Assembly: GCF_945956965.1 (NCBI RefSeq)
Contig: NZ_CAMFJS010000002.1
Coordinates: forward strand, 186,001 to 250,000
DNA length: 64,000 bases
DNA from: an uncultured Roseateles sp.
GTDB lineage: Bacteria > Pseudomonadota > Gammaproteobacteria > Burkholderiales > Burkholderiaceae_C
Direction of reading: 5' to 3'
Below are positions 16,925 to 25,517 of the stretch, one piece after another. How positions within the stretch are numbered: position 1 is the stretch's first letter; every line of letters begins with the position of its first letter. The translations under genes and the position numbers were made by a program. A model generated the notes under the pieces. It did not search any database and was not told where the DNA came from. It saw only the letters and a list, made by a program, of their open reading frames with translations.

Positions 16925-16950
16925 GCGGCTGCACGGTCAGGCGCAGCCGC
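16925..16950 (-). terminator. Stem-loop after the kynureninase gene
   Basis: GCGGCTG (16925-16931) and CAGCCGC (16944-16950) form a perfect 7-bp stem just past the kynU stop. No good T-tract follows on the minus strand, so termination is only suggested. Confidence 0.45.
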
Positions 16951-16955
16951 AGGCC

Positions 16956-18221
16956 TCAGGTCACGGCCTTCTTGGCCATGAACTCGGGGCTGGACCAGAT
17001 GCCTGTGGCCATCACGTCTTTCAGAATTGCGACGGCTTGCCAGACATCGGCATGGCTGAGGTAGAGCGCGGCGAAACCGAAGCGCAGGATGTCGGGGGCG
17101 CGGAAGTCGCCGATCACGCCGCGGGCGATCAAGGCCTGCACGATGGCGTAGCCCTGCTCATGCGTCAGCGAGACCTGGCTGCCGCGCAGCGCGTCTTCAC
17201 GCGGCGTGGCCAGGCCGAAGCCGTAGCCGGACAGTTCCTGATCGACCAGGCGGATGAACAGCGAGGTCAGCGACAGGCTCTTGGCGCGCAACTGCTGCAT
17301 GTCAACGCCGTCGAACACGGTCAGCGCCGCTTCCAGCGCGAACAAGCCCATTTGCGGCGCGGTGCCGACCAGCATGCGGTCGATGCCGGGCGCGGGCACA
17401 TAGGTCTGGGTGAACTCGAAAGGCTTGGCGTGGCCGTGCCAGCCGGTGATGGGCTGACGCAGGGCTTCTTGGTGGCGGCTGGCCACAAAGGCGAAGGAGG
17501 GCGCGCCAGGGCCGCCGTTGAGGTATTTGTAGCCGCAGCCAACCGCGAAGTCCGCCTCGCAGCCGTTCAGATCGCAAGGCATGGCGCCGGCCGTGTGGGC
17601 CAAGTCCCAGATCACCAGGGCGCCCACTTCATGGGCGCGGCGGGTGATGGCGGCCATGTCATAGACCTGGCCGCTCTTGTAGTTGACATGGGTCAGCGTC
17701 AGCACGGCCACGTCTTCGTCCAGGGCGGCCATCACATCGGCGGGCGCCACGGCGCGGTGCTGGGCGCCGGTCAACTCGGCCACGCCCGAGGCCACATAGG
17801 CGTCGGTGGGGAAGTTGCCGTTTTCGCCCAAGATGATCTTGCGGCCCGGGCGCATGCGCAGGGCGGCGACCAGCAGCTTGAACAGATTCACCGAGGTGGA
17901 ATCGGCCACGATGACTTCATTGGCCTGCGCGCCAATCAGGCTGGAGATGCGCGCGCCCACGCGCTGCGGGGCGGGGTACCAGTCGGCATCGTTCCAGCTG
18001 CGGATCAGGCCGACGGCCCATTCCTGCTCAATGGCCTGCTTCATGCGGGCCGGCACCGCCGCGGGCATGGCGCCCAGGGAATTGCCGTCCAGATAGATCA
18101 CACCCTCGGGGATGGTGAACAGGGCGCGGCGCGCGGCCAGCGGGTCTTGGGCGTCCAGCGCCAGGCAATGCGCCTCGCTCAGTGCCAGGGCTTGCGTTTC
18201 GATCGGAGGGTGGGAACTCAT
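16956..18221 (-). CDS. kynU: Kynureninase
   Basis: This 421-aa PLP enzyme cleaves kynurenine or 3-hydroxykynurenine to (3-hydroxy)anthranilate and alanine. It shows the family blocks DGNSLGAMP, IRSWNDADWYPAPQRVG, ADSTSVNLFKLL, ENGNFPTDAY, WDLAHTAGAMP (PLP-contacting Asp206) and GCGYKYLNGGPGAPSF with Schiff-base Lys232. Length fits bacterial KynU. The start at 18221 (MSSHPPIETQ) is preferred to a longer frame that would enter the promoter palindrome. No kynA or kynB is adjacent. The 3-hydroxyanthranilate dioxygenase of the same pathway is at 48.4 kb in this window. Confidence 0.96.
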   Translation of the reverse strand: MSSHPPIETQALALSEAHCLALDAQDPLAARRALFTIPEGVIYLDGNSLGAMPAAVPARMKQAIEQEWAVGLIRSWNDADWYPAPQRVGARISSLIGAQANEVIVADSTSVNLFKLLVAALRMRPGRKIILGENGNFPTDAYVASGVAELTGAQHRAVAPADVMAALDEDVAVLTLTHVNYKSGQVYDMAAITRRAHEVGALVIWDLAHTAGAMPCDLNGCEADFAVGCGYKYLNGGPGAPSFAFVASRHQEALRQPITGWHGHAKPFEFTQTYVPAPGIDRMLVGTAPQMGLFALEAALTVFDGVDMQQLRAKSLSLTSLFIRLVDQELSGYGFGLATPREDALRGSQVSLTHEQGYAIVQALIARGVIGDFRAPDILRFGFAALYLSHADVWQAVAILKDVMATGIWSSPEFMAKKAVT

Positions 18222-18250
18222 GATGGGGACTTCTGTCTGTATATGGTCAC

Positions 18251-18266
18251 GTGTATATGTATACAC
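18251..18266. promoter_or_regulatory. Palindromic operator between kynU and its divergent regulator
   Basis: GTGTATATGTATACAC is a palindrome with 7-bp arms (GTGTATA/TATACAC) 30 nt upstream of kynU. It contains ATGTATACAC, a 9/10 match to the ATGTATACAT palindrome found at 28913, 38118 and 40287. It may be a site for the GntR regulator encoded at 38.2 kb or for the adjacent Lrp-type protein. Confidence 0.6.
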
Positions 18267-18372
18267 AGAGGTCACTCTATGTTCTGTGTGACTCATTTGT
18301 TACCTTGCTAACCCTACCTACCCGTATTTGGGGTAAATTCATCCCGCTAACATCTGAATAACGGATTTCTTT

Positions 18373-18843
18373 ATGCAAATTGAGATCGATGCGACCGACC
18401 GACAGTTGCTCAAAGCCCTACAAGACAACGCCCGCCTCACCACCGGCGAGCTGGCAGCCCTGGTGGGCATGTCGCAATCGCCTTGTTGGCGGCGGGTCAA
18501 ACGCCTGGAAGATGCCGGCTTGATCGTGGGTTATCAGGCCCGCTTGGATCGCCGCGCCCTGGGCTACGGCGTGATGGCGTTTGTGACCATCAGCATCGAC
18601 AGCCAGAACGAAGACCATTCGCTGGAATTCGAGCGCGCGGTGCGCGACATCCCCGAGGTGGTGATGTGCCATGGCGTCTCCGGCCCCGAGGACTTTGTGC
18701 TGGTGGTGGTGTCGCAAGATCTGGACAGCTATTCGCAGCTGATGCAAACCAAGCTGCGCCGCCTGCCGGGGGTAAAGATGATGCGCACCAGCTTTTCGAT
18801 GCAAGAGGTCAAGGGCCTGGACGGCATGCCCATGCCGGGTTGA
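18373..18843 (+). CDS. kynR: Lrp/AsnC-family regulator divergent from kynureninase (KynR-like)
   Basis: This 156-aa protein has an AsnC helix-turn-helix (IDATDRQLLKALQDNARLTTGELAALVGMSQSPCWRRVKRLEDAGLI, residues 4-52) and a RAM effector domain (VVMCHGVSGPEDFVLVVVSQDLDSYSQLM). Its divergent position next to kynU matches KynR of Pseudomonas aeruginosa, an Lrp/AsnC activator that responds to kynurenine. The name rests on family and context. The start is preceded only by a weak ribosome site. The 3' end is convergent with the chemoreceptor gene, 44 nt away. Confidence 0.85.
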   Translation: MQIEIDATDRQLLKALQDNARLTTGELAALVGMSQSPCWRRVKRLEDAGLIVGYQARLDRRALGYGVMAFVTISIDSQNEDHSLEFERAVRDIPEVVMCHGVSGPEDFVLVVVSQDLDSYSQLMQTKLRRLPGVKMMRTSFSMQEVKGLDGMPMPG

Positions 18844-18887
18844 GCGCCCGGCATCTCTGGCTTAGCTTGCTGCTCCGCTCAAGCGGC

Positions 18888-20459
18888 TCAGTGCTCGGCC
18901 CTGAACACCGCGATGGCTTCGGCCAGGCGTTGCGCCTGCTCGCGCAGTGACTGCGCGGCGGCGGCGGATTCCTCCACCAGCGCTGCGTTCTGCTGCGTCA
19001 TCTGATCCAGCTGGGTGACGGCACCGTTGACTTGCGAAATGCCGTCGCGCTGCTCCAGCGCGCCCGCGGCGATCTCGGCAATCAAGTCGTTGACACGGCG
19101 CACGCTGCCGACGATGTCTTGCATTGCCGCTCCGGTCTGCGCTACCAGCTGCGCGCCGGTTTCGACCCGCTCCACCGAGACGCCGATCAGCGCCTTGATC
19201 TCACGCGCCGCGCCCGCACTGCGCTGGGCCAGCGCCCGTACCTCGGAGGCCACCACCGCAAAACCACGCCCTTGCTCACCGGCGCGGGCCGCCTCCACGG
19301 CTGCGTTCAGGGCCAGGATATTGGTTTGGAAGGCGATGCTGTCGATCACGCCGATGATGTCGCCGATCTTGCGCGAACTCTCGGTGATCTGGCTCATATT
19401 GCCCTCCACCTGCGCCACCACCTCGCCGCCACGCGTGGCTGCTGCCACGGCCGAGGTGGCGAGCTGATTGGCTGCGCGCGCCGTGTCGGCGGAATGGCCG
19501 ACGGTGGCCGTCAGCTGCTCCATCGAGCTGGCGGTTTGCTGCAGATTGGAGGCCGTCTGCTCGGTGCGCGCGCTCAGGTCATGGTTGCCGGTAGCGATCT
19601 GGCTGGAGGCAGTGGCCACCGATTCGATGCCTTGCTTGACCTCGCCCACCACGCCGCGCAACTGCAGCACCATGCGGTCCATCGCGCCCAGCAAGAGGCC
19701 GAATTCATCACGCCGGCGCGATTGCGCCCGCGCGCTCAGGTTGCCGCCGGCAATCTGCTCGGCCACCGCCATGGCCTGCGCCAGGGGGCGCTGGATGGAA
19801 CGAATCAAGACCAGGGCGCCGCCCATCAGGGCCAGCACATTCAGCGCCACAAACAGCCAGACCAGGCGGGTCATGGTTTTGTGCTGCGCGGCTTCTATCG
19901 CCTGCGTTTCGCGCTTGGCGACGGCCTGCTGTTCGGCAAATGCGCGCAGGGACTTCATGTACACGGCCACGGCCGGGCTGAAGCCCTCCGTCATTTCCTG
20001 GCGCGCCGCATCTGCATCCGTGCGCTTGAGGGCGCGCAGCTTGGCCAGGGAATCCAGCATGGTTTTGCGCGTGGCGGCCACCTCGTCCAGCAGGCGCCGG
20101 TCTTGCGCATTCAGCGGCATCGCGTCGATGCTCTTCTTGACCTCGATCACCTCGGCCGTGACGCTGGCGATCTCTTCTTTGAACAAAGCCTCCAGCGCCG
20201 CTTCGCTGCTGGCCGCGCTGGCCTGGATGCGCACCACATTGGCGGCGGTCAGGGTGAGCCAACGGTTAGCTGCCGCCTGTTTGGCATCCATCAGCGCGGT
20301 GGCTTCGTCTGAGGCTGCTTGCAGCTGGGCGCTGCGCAGGGCGGAAAAGCCGGTGGACGCCAGCAAGGCCAGGATGGTGGCCGCCACGGCAGCCCAAAGC
20401 CGGAATGCCACGCTGTGGCGGCCAAGCTTGGCCGTCAGGGAAAAATCAGAAGAGGGCAT
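18888..20459 (-). CDS. Methyl-accepting chemotaxis protein
   Basis: This 523-aa transmembrane chemoreceptor has TM1 near residues 17-38 ([21 protein letters not shown]) and a ~150-residue helical periplasmic sensor of four-helix-bundle type. TM2 ([22 protein letters not shown]) is followed by a HAMP domain. The cytoplasmic signalling hairpin carries the conserved tip [28 protein letters not shown]. There is no C-terminal CheR pentapeptide. The ligand is unknown. The start at 20459 ([13 protein letters not shown]) gives a normal N-terminus. GTGCATACAT at 20493-20502 upstream is an 8/10 match to the GntR palindrome, so co-regulation with the catabolic genes is possible but weak. Confidence 0.93.
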   Translation of the reverse strand: MPSSDFSLTAKLGRHSVAFRLWAAVAATILALLASTGFSALRSAQLQAASDEATALMDAKQAAANRWLTLTAANVVRIQASAASSEAALEALFKEEIASVTAEVIEVKKSIDAMPLNAQDRRLLDEVAATRKTMLDSLAKLRALKRTDADAARQEMTEGFSPAVAVYMKSLRAFAEQQAVAKRETQAIEAAQHKTMTRLVWLFVALNVLALMGGALVLIRSIQRPLAQAMAVAEQIAGGNLSARAQSRRRDEFGLLLGAMDRMVLQLRGVVGEVKQGIESVATASSQIATGNHDLSARTEQTASNLQQTASSMEQLTATVGHSADTARAANQLATSAVAAATRGGEVVAQVEGNMSQITESSRKIGDIIGVIDSIAFQTNILALNAAVEAARAGEQGRGFAVVASEVRALAQRSAGAAREIKALIGVSVERVETGAQLVAQTGAAMQDIVGSVRRVNDLIAEIAAGALEQRDGISQVNGAVTQLDQMTQQNAALVEESAAAAQSLREQAQRLAEAIAVFRAEH

Positions 20460-20660
20460 GATTGGAATTTGTTTGTATCCGAATTGCTTCTTGTGCATAC
20501 ATAAGCATAGGCCATGTCTATGTGGCGGGGCGGCCATCGGCGCCATGCCGCAGGGACTGGGGCGGCTTGCCACGCCCGCTTTCCGGTATTCCTGCGCAGA
20601 TGGGCGGCCGCGCTCCCGCGCGGCTGTTGCCAAATCTGCCTCAGGGTTAGTACGAGGCCT

Positions 20661-21488
20661 TCAGGCCAGCAAGCTCCACAGCATGCGCAGGCCCAGGCCC
20701 AGCAGCAGCAGGGCGAACACCTGCTTGAGCCTGGCCACCGGCAAGGCATGTGCCAGCTTGGCGCCCAGCGGCGCGGTCAGCACGCTGGCACCCGCCAGGC
20801 CCAGCAGCGCAGGCAGGTAGACAAAGCCCAGGCTCAGCGGAGGCAAGACCTGACCCTGCTGCGCGGCATGCAGGCCGTTGAGGATGTAGCCCAAGCTGCC
20901 GGCCAGGGCGATCGGAAAGCCCAGCGCCGCCGAGGTGGCGATGGCGCGGTGGATGGGCACCGAGCACCAGCTCATGAAGGGCACGGCGACCGAGCCGCCG
21001 CCTATGCCCACCAGGCTGGAGAACACGCCGATGGCCCCGCCGGCCGCATGCAGGCCCGCAGGGCCGGGCAGCTCACGGCTGGCCTTGGGGCGCGCGTTCA
21101 TCAGCATTTGCAGGCCGACATAAAGGCTGAAGGCCACAAACACCGCCTTCAGCGCCGGGGTGGAAAGCCGACCCGCCACCACCGTGCCGGCCAAGGTGCC
21201 CAGCAGCAAGCCCGGTGCCATGCGCCGCACCAGTGCCCAATCGACAGCACCGCGCAGATGGTGGGCGCGCACGCTGGAAATCGAGGTGAAAACGATGCTG
21301 GCCAAGGATGTTCCCAGCGCCAGGTGCGCCAGATGCGCCGCACTGGCGCCCTGCGCACCGCCCCAGGGCAGGGTGGGGAACACCAGCAGCAGGAGCGGCA
21401 CGATGACAATGCCGCCCCCCACGCCCAGCAGCCCGGCCAGCACGCCGGCGCCGGCACCCATTGCAAGATAAAGCGCGAGTTCCATCAT
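20661..21488 (-). CDS. TauE/SafE-family membrane exporter
   Basis: This 275-aa protein has about eight membrane segments and the two glycine-rich repeats of the TauE/SafE family (GAGAGVLAGLLGVGGGIVIVPLLL and GVFSSLVGIGGGSVAVPFM). Members are thought to move sulfonates, sulfite or other organic anions. The first ATG straddles the edge of a MITE-like insertion. With the element removed, the original start would overlap the stop of the RutE-like gene as TGATG. So it is the last gene of the catabolic operon, and the insertion may have weakened its coupling. Confidence 0.85.
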   Translation of the reverse strand: MMELALYLAMGAGAGVLAGLLGVGGGIVIVPLLLLVFPTLPWGGAQGASAAHLAHLALGTSLASIVFTSISSVRAHHLRGAVDWALVRRMAPGLLLGTLAGTVVAGRLSTPALKAVFVAFSLYVGLQMLMNARPKASRELPGPAGLHAAGGAIGVFSSLVGIGGGSVAVPFMSWCSVPIHRAIATSAALGFPIALAGSLGYILNGLHAAQQGQVLPPLSLGFVYLPALLGLAGASVLTAPLGAKLAHALPVARLKQVFALLLLGLGLRMLWSLLA

Positions 21489-21723
21489 CCTAGATTCGGT
21501 AGTTGGACGCGCCCGAAGGGCTCGTCAAGTAGTGCGCTGGCAAGGCGCGCCGACGCAGTGGGCTCGTGCCCACAAGGAGAAGCAACGCAGCCGGCGTGCC
21601 GCTTGGCGAGGACAGCGGGCGTGTAGCGCTGTCAGCCCATTGGTGAGCGCTGTACATCGATCGAAAGGTTGTAGGCATGGATACGTATTAGTCAAAACAA
21701 GCGGTCAACTGCCGAATCTAGGA
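21488..21723. mobile_element. MITE-like non-autonomous element (236 bp) with TCA target duplication
   Basis: Terminal inverted repeats TCCTAGATTCGGTAGTTG (21488-21505) and its complement at 21706-21723 differ at one base. TCA flanks both ends (21485-21487 and 21724-21726), a 3-bp TNA duplication as made by IS5-group transposases. There is no ORF inside. The centre holds GGCAAGGCGC, CGCAG, a 6-bp hairpin (GTGGGC/GCCCAC, 21558-21573) and GCAACGCAG, a core shared with the element at 28942. It sits exactly between the RutE-like stop and the TauE-like start. Confidence 0.85.
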
Positions 21724-22350
21724 TCAAAGTACCTGGCAGGCTTGGCTAAAGCTCAGGCGGGGCAGGCGCTCGAACACGCCCGTCGGGTCACCGTAGCCCA
21801 GGTTGCAGATGAAGTTCACCGTGACTTCTTCGTCGGCAAAGGCTTCTTGCTTGGTGAAGAACTCGGCGCTCACGGCCGCGGCGTTGAAGCCCGACATCGG
21901 CCCCACGTCCAGCCCCAGGCCGCGCGCGGCCAACATCAGGTAGGCGCCTTGCAGGGTGGCGTTGCGTTGCGCGGTGCTGGCGGCCAGCTCCGCATCGGCA
22001 TCAAACATGTTTCGGGCTTCGGGGCGGTGGGGAAAGAGCTGGGGCAGGCGCGCCTGAAAGCGCTGCGCCGTGCCGATCAGCACCGTCACCGGCGCGCTGC
22101 GGGTTTTGTCCACATTGCCAGGGGCGAGCAGGGGCAGCAGGCGCGCACGCGCTGGCTCGCTGCACACAAACACCAGCCTTGCGGGCGAGCAATTCATGCT
22201 GGTCGGGCCCATCTTCATCAGCTCGTAGAGCTGCGTCAGCAAGGCGGGCGCCACCGGCTTGTCCAGCCAGCGGTTTTGGCTGCGCGCCTGGCGCAGCAGC
22301 AGGTCCCAGGCATCGTCATTCAAAACAGGGCGGCTTGTCGTCTGATTCAT
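21724..22350 (-). CDS. Nitroreductase-family protein, RutE-like (malonic semialdehyde reductase type)
   Basis: This 208-aa FMN-dependent reductase has GPTSMNCSPARLVFV, APVTVLIG, LQGAYLMLAARGLGLDVGPMSGF and NFICNLGYGDP, all characteristic of the RutE/HadB branch of nitroreductases. RutE reduces malonic semialdehyde to 3-hydroxypropionate. Here the operon context suggests reduction of a semialdehyde or enone intermediate, or possibly a nitro group. The ATG at 22350 overlaps the RidA-like stop by 4 nt. Its TGA stop is formed by the target duplication of the downstream MITE. Confidence 0.85.
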   Translation of the reverse strand: MNQTTSRPVLNDDAWDLLLRQARSQNRWLDKPVAPALLTQLYELMKMGPTSMNCSPARLVFVCSEPARARLLPLLAPGNVDKTRSAPVTVLIGTAQRFQARLPQLFPHRPEARNMFDADAELAASTAQRNATLQGAYLMLAARGLGLDVGPMSGFNAAAVSAEFFTKQEAFADEEVTVNFICNLGYGDPTGVFERLPRLSFSQACQVL

Positions 22351-22790
22351 AGCGCAGCTCCCAAGCAGGCAGTGGCGGTGATCTCGATGCGCATATGCGG
22401 ATGCGGCAGCTGGTGCACGGCCACGGTCGTACGAGCCGGGCCGCTGCGGGCGTCGAAGAACTCGGCATAAGCGGCGTTGTAGGCGGCGAAGTCGCGCATA
22501 TCTGTGAGGTAACACGTCAGGCTGACGCAGTCTTGCAAGCCGGCGCCTTGGCTTTGCAGGGCGGCGCGGATCTTCTCGATCACGACACGGGTTTGCAGGG
22601 CCACGTCGATTTGCAGCTCACCAGCGGCCGAGTGCGTCACGCCAGCACAGCCGCCATCGGCCTGGCGGGCGCTCATGCCGGAGACAAACAGCCAGTCGCC
22701 ATGGCGGCGCAGCGTTGGGTAGGCGCCCAGCGGCGCCAGGGCCTCGGCCAGGACATGTCCTTGCTCGGTGTCCATGGTTGGCGTGCTCAT
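22347..22790 (-). CDS. RidA-family deaminase (possibly 2-aminomuconate deaminase-like)
   Basis: This 147-aa protein has the RidA/YjgF fold signature: LFVSGMSARQADGG, ALQTRVVIEKIRAALQSQGAGLQDCVSLTCYLTDMRDFAAYNAAYAEFF and ARTTVAVHQLPHPHMRIEITATA. The Arg in PARTT is the residue that in RidA binds the imine/enamine carboxylate. Catabolic RidA relatives such as AmnD and NbaF hydrolyse 2-aminomuconate to 2-oxo-3-hexenedioate and ammonia. A deaminase step fits this operon, but the substrate is inferred. Both ends overlap neighbours by 4 nt (ATGA), so it is translationally coupled on both sides. Confidence 0.88.
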   Translation of the reverse strand: MSTPTMDTEQGHVLAEALAPLGAYPTLRRHGDWLFVSGMSARQADGGCAGVTHSAAGELQIDVALQTRVVIEKIRAALQSQGAGLQDCVSLTCYLTDMRDFAAYNAAYAEFFDARSGPARTTVAVHQLPHPHMRIEITATACLGAAL

Positions 22791-23689
22791 GCCAGCTTGA
22801 AGTCGATCGCCTGCAGCGCGGTGTGCAGGGCGGCGGACTGTTCGGCACTGAGCCCCGTCAGCGGCGGCCGCACGCGCTGCCAAGCCGGATCGTCCAGGTC
22901 TTTGGCAATCACTTCCTTCAGTGCGGCAATCATCGGGAAGCCCTGCACGATCTTGCGTAGCTGGTCCACTTCGGCTTGCAGGGCCGGGCCTTCGGCGCTG
23001 TTCCAGGCCTGCACCAACTGGCTGATGCGGGCCGGGTTGATATTGACCGTGGCGGAGATGCAGCCGCGCGCGCCCAGCGGCCGGGTGCGGGAGATGAAGC
23101 TCTCGGAGGCCGGGAAGATCTCCAGCTCCGGGAAGCGTTCCAGCATGGCGGCCAGATTGTCCCAATCGCCCGAGCTGTCCTTGATGCCGACCACGGTGCC
23201 GGGGAAGTCTTTCAGCAAGCGGGCGATCACGCCGTGGGTAATGGGCACGCCGCTCAGCGCGGGGATGTGATACAGATAAACCTTCAGGCGCGAGTCGCCC
23301 ACGCGGGCGATCACATCGGCGTACCAGGCGTAGAGCCCATCGTCGCTGATGCCTTTGTAGAAAAAGGGCGGCAGCATCAGCACGCCGGCGCAACCGAGTT
23401 CCACCGCATGCCGGCTGAGTTCAGCGGCTTCGCCGGCTGAGCAGGCGCCGGTGCCGGGCAAGAGCTTGGCGGGCGGGATGCCGGCGGCCACCAAGGCCTC
23501 CAGCAGCGCACGGCGCTCGGCCAGGGTCAGGGAATTGGCCTCGCTATTGGTGCCGAAGGGCGCAAGGCCTGCGCCTTGGGCGACCAGCCAACGCGCATGG
23601 GCGATGAAGCGGGTGGTGTCGGGGCTGCCGTCGGCAGCGAATGGGGTAACGACAGGCGCAAACGCGCCGGTCAAGCCGGTGGTGACCAT
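22787..23689 (-). CDS. DapA-family (dihydrodipicolinate synthase-like) lyase/aldolase
   Basis: This 300-aa TIM-barrel protein has the Schiff-base motif VVGIKDSSGDW (Lys170) and catalytic Tyr140 in LYHIPALSG. The early motif is APFGTNSEANSL, with GTNSE in place of the more usual GTTGE. The family makes or breaks C-C bonds next to a 2-oxo acid, for example pyruvate aldolases, KDG lyases and hydratases. In this catabolic setting it could cleave a 2-oxo acid formed after ring opening. The closest functional class cannot be decided. It overlaps the RidA-like gene by 4 nt and follows the hydrolase gene by 93 nt. Confidence 0.85.
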   Translation of the reverse strand: MVTTGLTGAFAPVVTPFAADGSPDTTRFIAHARWLVAQGAGLAPFGTNSEANSLTLAERRALLEALVAAGIPPAKLLPGTGACSAGEAAELSRHAVELGCAGVLMLPPFFYKGISDDGLYAWYADVIARVGDSRLKVYLYHIPALSGVPITHGVIARLLKDFPGTVVGIKDSSGDWDNLAAMLERFPELEIFPASESFISRTRPLGARGCISATVNINPARISQLVQAWNSAEGPALQAEVDQLRKIVQGFPMIAALKEVIAKDLDDPAWQRVRPPLTGLSAEQSAALHTALQAIDFKLA

Positions 23690-23782
23690 GGTGACTCCTG
23701 AGAGTGGTGGTGGGATTTGTAGGGGCTGCTGCTGGGGGGGCTGCAGGCCTTTGCGCCGCGCACAGGCGCGGCGAGTGCGCCG

Positions 23783-24721
23783 CTAGGACGGCCGGGGCTG
23801 CGCCGGTGAGAGCCGGCGGGCAAAGTCCAGCAGTTGCTGGCCAAAGCGCTCGTCATCGCTGCCGCTGTCCAGGTGGGCGACGATGGAGGTGTGGTTGTGT
23901 GCGGGTACGCAAATCAGCGGCGGGATGCGGCCCTGTGCCTGACCCACGCGGTGGCAGAACTCGGCCGCGTAAACGTCCAGCCAGGGGTTCTCAAACTCCG
24001 CCACGGCCAGCAGCGTGGGCACATCCAGGCGTGCCGCATGGCTGACGGGAGACTGCGCCTCCAGCGTGGCCGCGTCCTCGCCGAAATAGGCGCGCACGCC
24101 GTGGGCATTGGGGTTGTCGGCAAGGGTGTCGGCGCGCAGGCGGGCGCTGATCAGCACGGCCGCGGCCACCGGCGGGCGCTGGCCTTGCAGGCGCGGGTCA
24201 CACAGCAAGCTGGCCACATGGGAGCCACCGGCGGAATGGCCGATCAGCATCAGGCGCTGTGGGTCGGCCCGCCAGTCCGCGGCCAGCGCCTGCACCTGGC
24301 GCAGCGCCGCAGCCACATCTTCGGCGCCGCCGGGGAAGGGCGCCTCGGGGGCCAGGCGATATTCCACATTGACGCCCACAAAACCATGGCGGGCGAAAAA
24401 GCGCAGCACATTGCCGTAGACCTGCTCATTGCTATTCATCTGCCCGCGCACAAAGGCGCCGCCATGCACGAAGACCACGATGGGCCGCAACGCAGAGCCG
24501 GGCTCAGGCGGCAAATCAGGCGGCAGGTACACATCCATCACCTGGCGCGGGTGGGGGCCGTAGGCAATGGCGCGCTCGATCTGCAAGCCGGGCAGCGGCC
24601 GTGCCGCCAGCAGCGGGGTGTAGCAGCGCACGACCGCGTCGCGGTGGGCATTGATGTCTTCCGCCCAGCGCGGCCCGATGCGGCGCAGCAGCTCGGCCGC
24701 GGAGAGGCCCTCAGTGATCAT
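23783..24721 (-). CDS. Alpha/beta-hydrolase (HSL-type esterase/amidase family)
   Basis: This 312-aa enzyme has the oxyanion-hole motif VFVHGGAFVRG, nucleophile elbow GHSAGGSH, an acid in LAVAEFENPWLD and a catalytic His in PAHNHTSIV. This is the layout of the hormone-sensitive-lipase/kynurenine-formamidase-like branch. In the operon it may hydrolyse an ester, amide or lactone intermediate. Arylformamidase activity (kynB, missing near kynU) is an attractive but unproved alternative. The start overlaps the ABC ATPase gene by 11 nt. Confidence 0.85.
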   Translation of the reverse strand: MITEGLSAAELLRRIGPRWAEDINAHRDAVVRCYTPLLAARPLPGLQIERAIAYGPHPRQVMDVYLPPDLPPEPGSALRPIVVFVHGGAFVRGQMNSNEQVYGNVLRFFARHGFVGVNVEYRLAPEAPFPGGAEDVAAALRQVQALAADWRADPQRLMLIGHSAGGSHVASLLCDPRLQGQRPPVAAAVLISARLRADTLADNPNAHGVRAYFGEDAATLEAQSPVSHAARLDVPTLLAVAEFENPWLDVYAAEFCHRVGQAQGRIPPLICVPAHNHTSIVAHLDSGSDDERFGQQLLDFARRLSPAQPRPS

Positions 24722-25496
24722 CTTTGAAGACCCCCATCAGGCTGGACAGCTCGGCGATGTACTCGCCGTAGCGCGGGTTCTCCTTGATCGACTCGGGGCG
24801 GCGCGGGCGTGGCAGGTCGATGGTCAACTCCTTCACCACACGGCCGGGCCGGCCCGACATCACCAGCACCCGGTCCGACAGAAACACCGCCTCGGCGATC
24901 GAATGCGTGACCAGCAGCACGGTCTGGCGTTGTTCTTGCCAGATGCGCAGCAACTCGACATTGAGGCGGTCGCGCGTCAGCGCATCCAGGGCGCCGAAGG
25001 GCTCGTCCATCAGCAGGATCTGCGGGTCCAGGGCCAGAACCTGGCCGATGGCTGCGCGCTGGCGCATGCCGCCGGAAAGCTGGTGGGGGTGGTTCTGCTC
25101 AAAGCCCTTGAGCCCCAGCATTTCTGTCAACTGGGCCAGCTTGGGCGCCCACACCGACTCCGGCATTTTGCGCAGCTTGGCGCCCAGTGCCATATTGTCT
25201 TGAACGGTGAGCCAAGGCAGCATATTGCTGCTTTGGAACACCACGCCGATCTCTGGGCTGGGCCCTTGCACCGCGCGGCCGTTGACGGCCACCGTGCCGC
25301 CTTGGTAAGGCGTTAGGCCGGCGACGATGCGTAGCAGGGTGCTCTTGCCGCAGCCGCTGGGGCCGAGGATGGAGACGAACTCATGCGCGCCTATGCTGAG
25401 GTCCACCGCTTCCAACGCCTTGACCTCATGCTTGCCGGCAAAGGTCTTGAGTACCTGGCGGACTTCGATGACCGCACTTGAGGAATCCTTGGACAT
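24711..25496 (-). CDS. ABC transporter ATP-binding protein (SsuB/TauB/NrtD type)
   Basis: This 261-aa ATPase has Walker A GPSGCGKST, a Q-loop in VVFQSSNMLPWLT, signature LSGGMRQRAAIGQVLA, Walker B ILLMDEPFGALD and the switch His in LVTHSIAEAV. It belongs to the nitrate/sulfonate/taurine/pyrimidine-precursor importer group. With the permease and NMT1-like binding protein of the same operon it makes a complete importer, probably for the compound the operon degrades. Confidence 0.93.
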   Translation of the reverse strand: MSKDSSSAVIEVRQVLKTFAGKHEVKALEAVDLSIGAHEFVSILGPSGCGKSTLLRIVAGLTPYQGGTVAVNGRAVQGPSPEIGVVFQSSNMLPWLTVQDNMALGAKLRKMPESVWAPKLAQLTEMLGLKGFEQNHPHQLSGGMRQRAAIGQVLALDPQILLMDEPFGALDALTRDRLNVELLRIWQEQRQTVLLVTHSIAEAVFLSDRVLVMSGRPGRVVKELTIDLPRPRRPESIKENPRYGEYIAELSSLMGVFKDDH

Positions 25497-25517
25497 GACA
25501 ACCCTGTGTTGAAGCGT

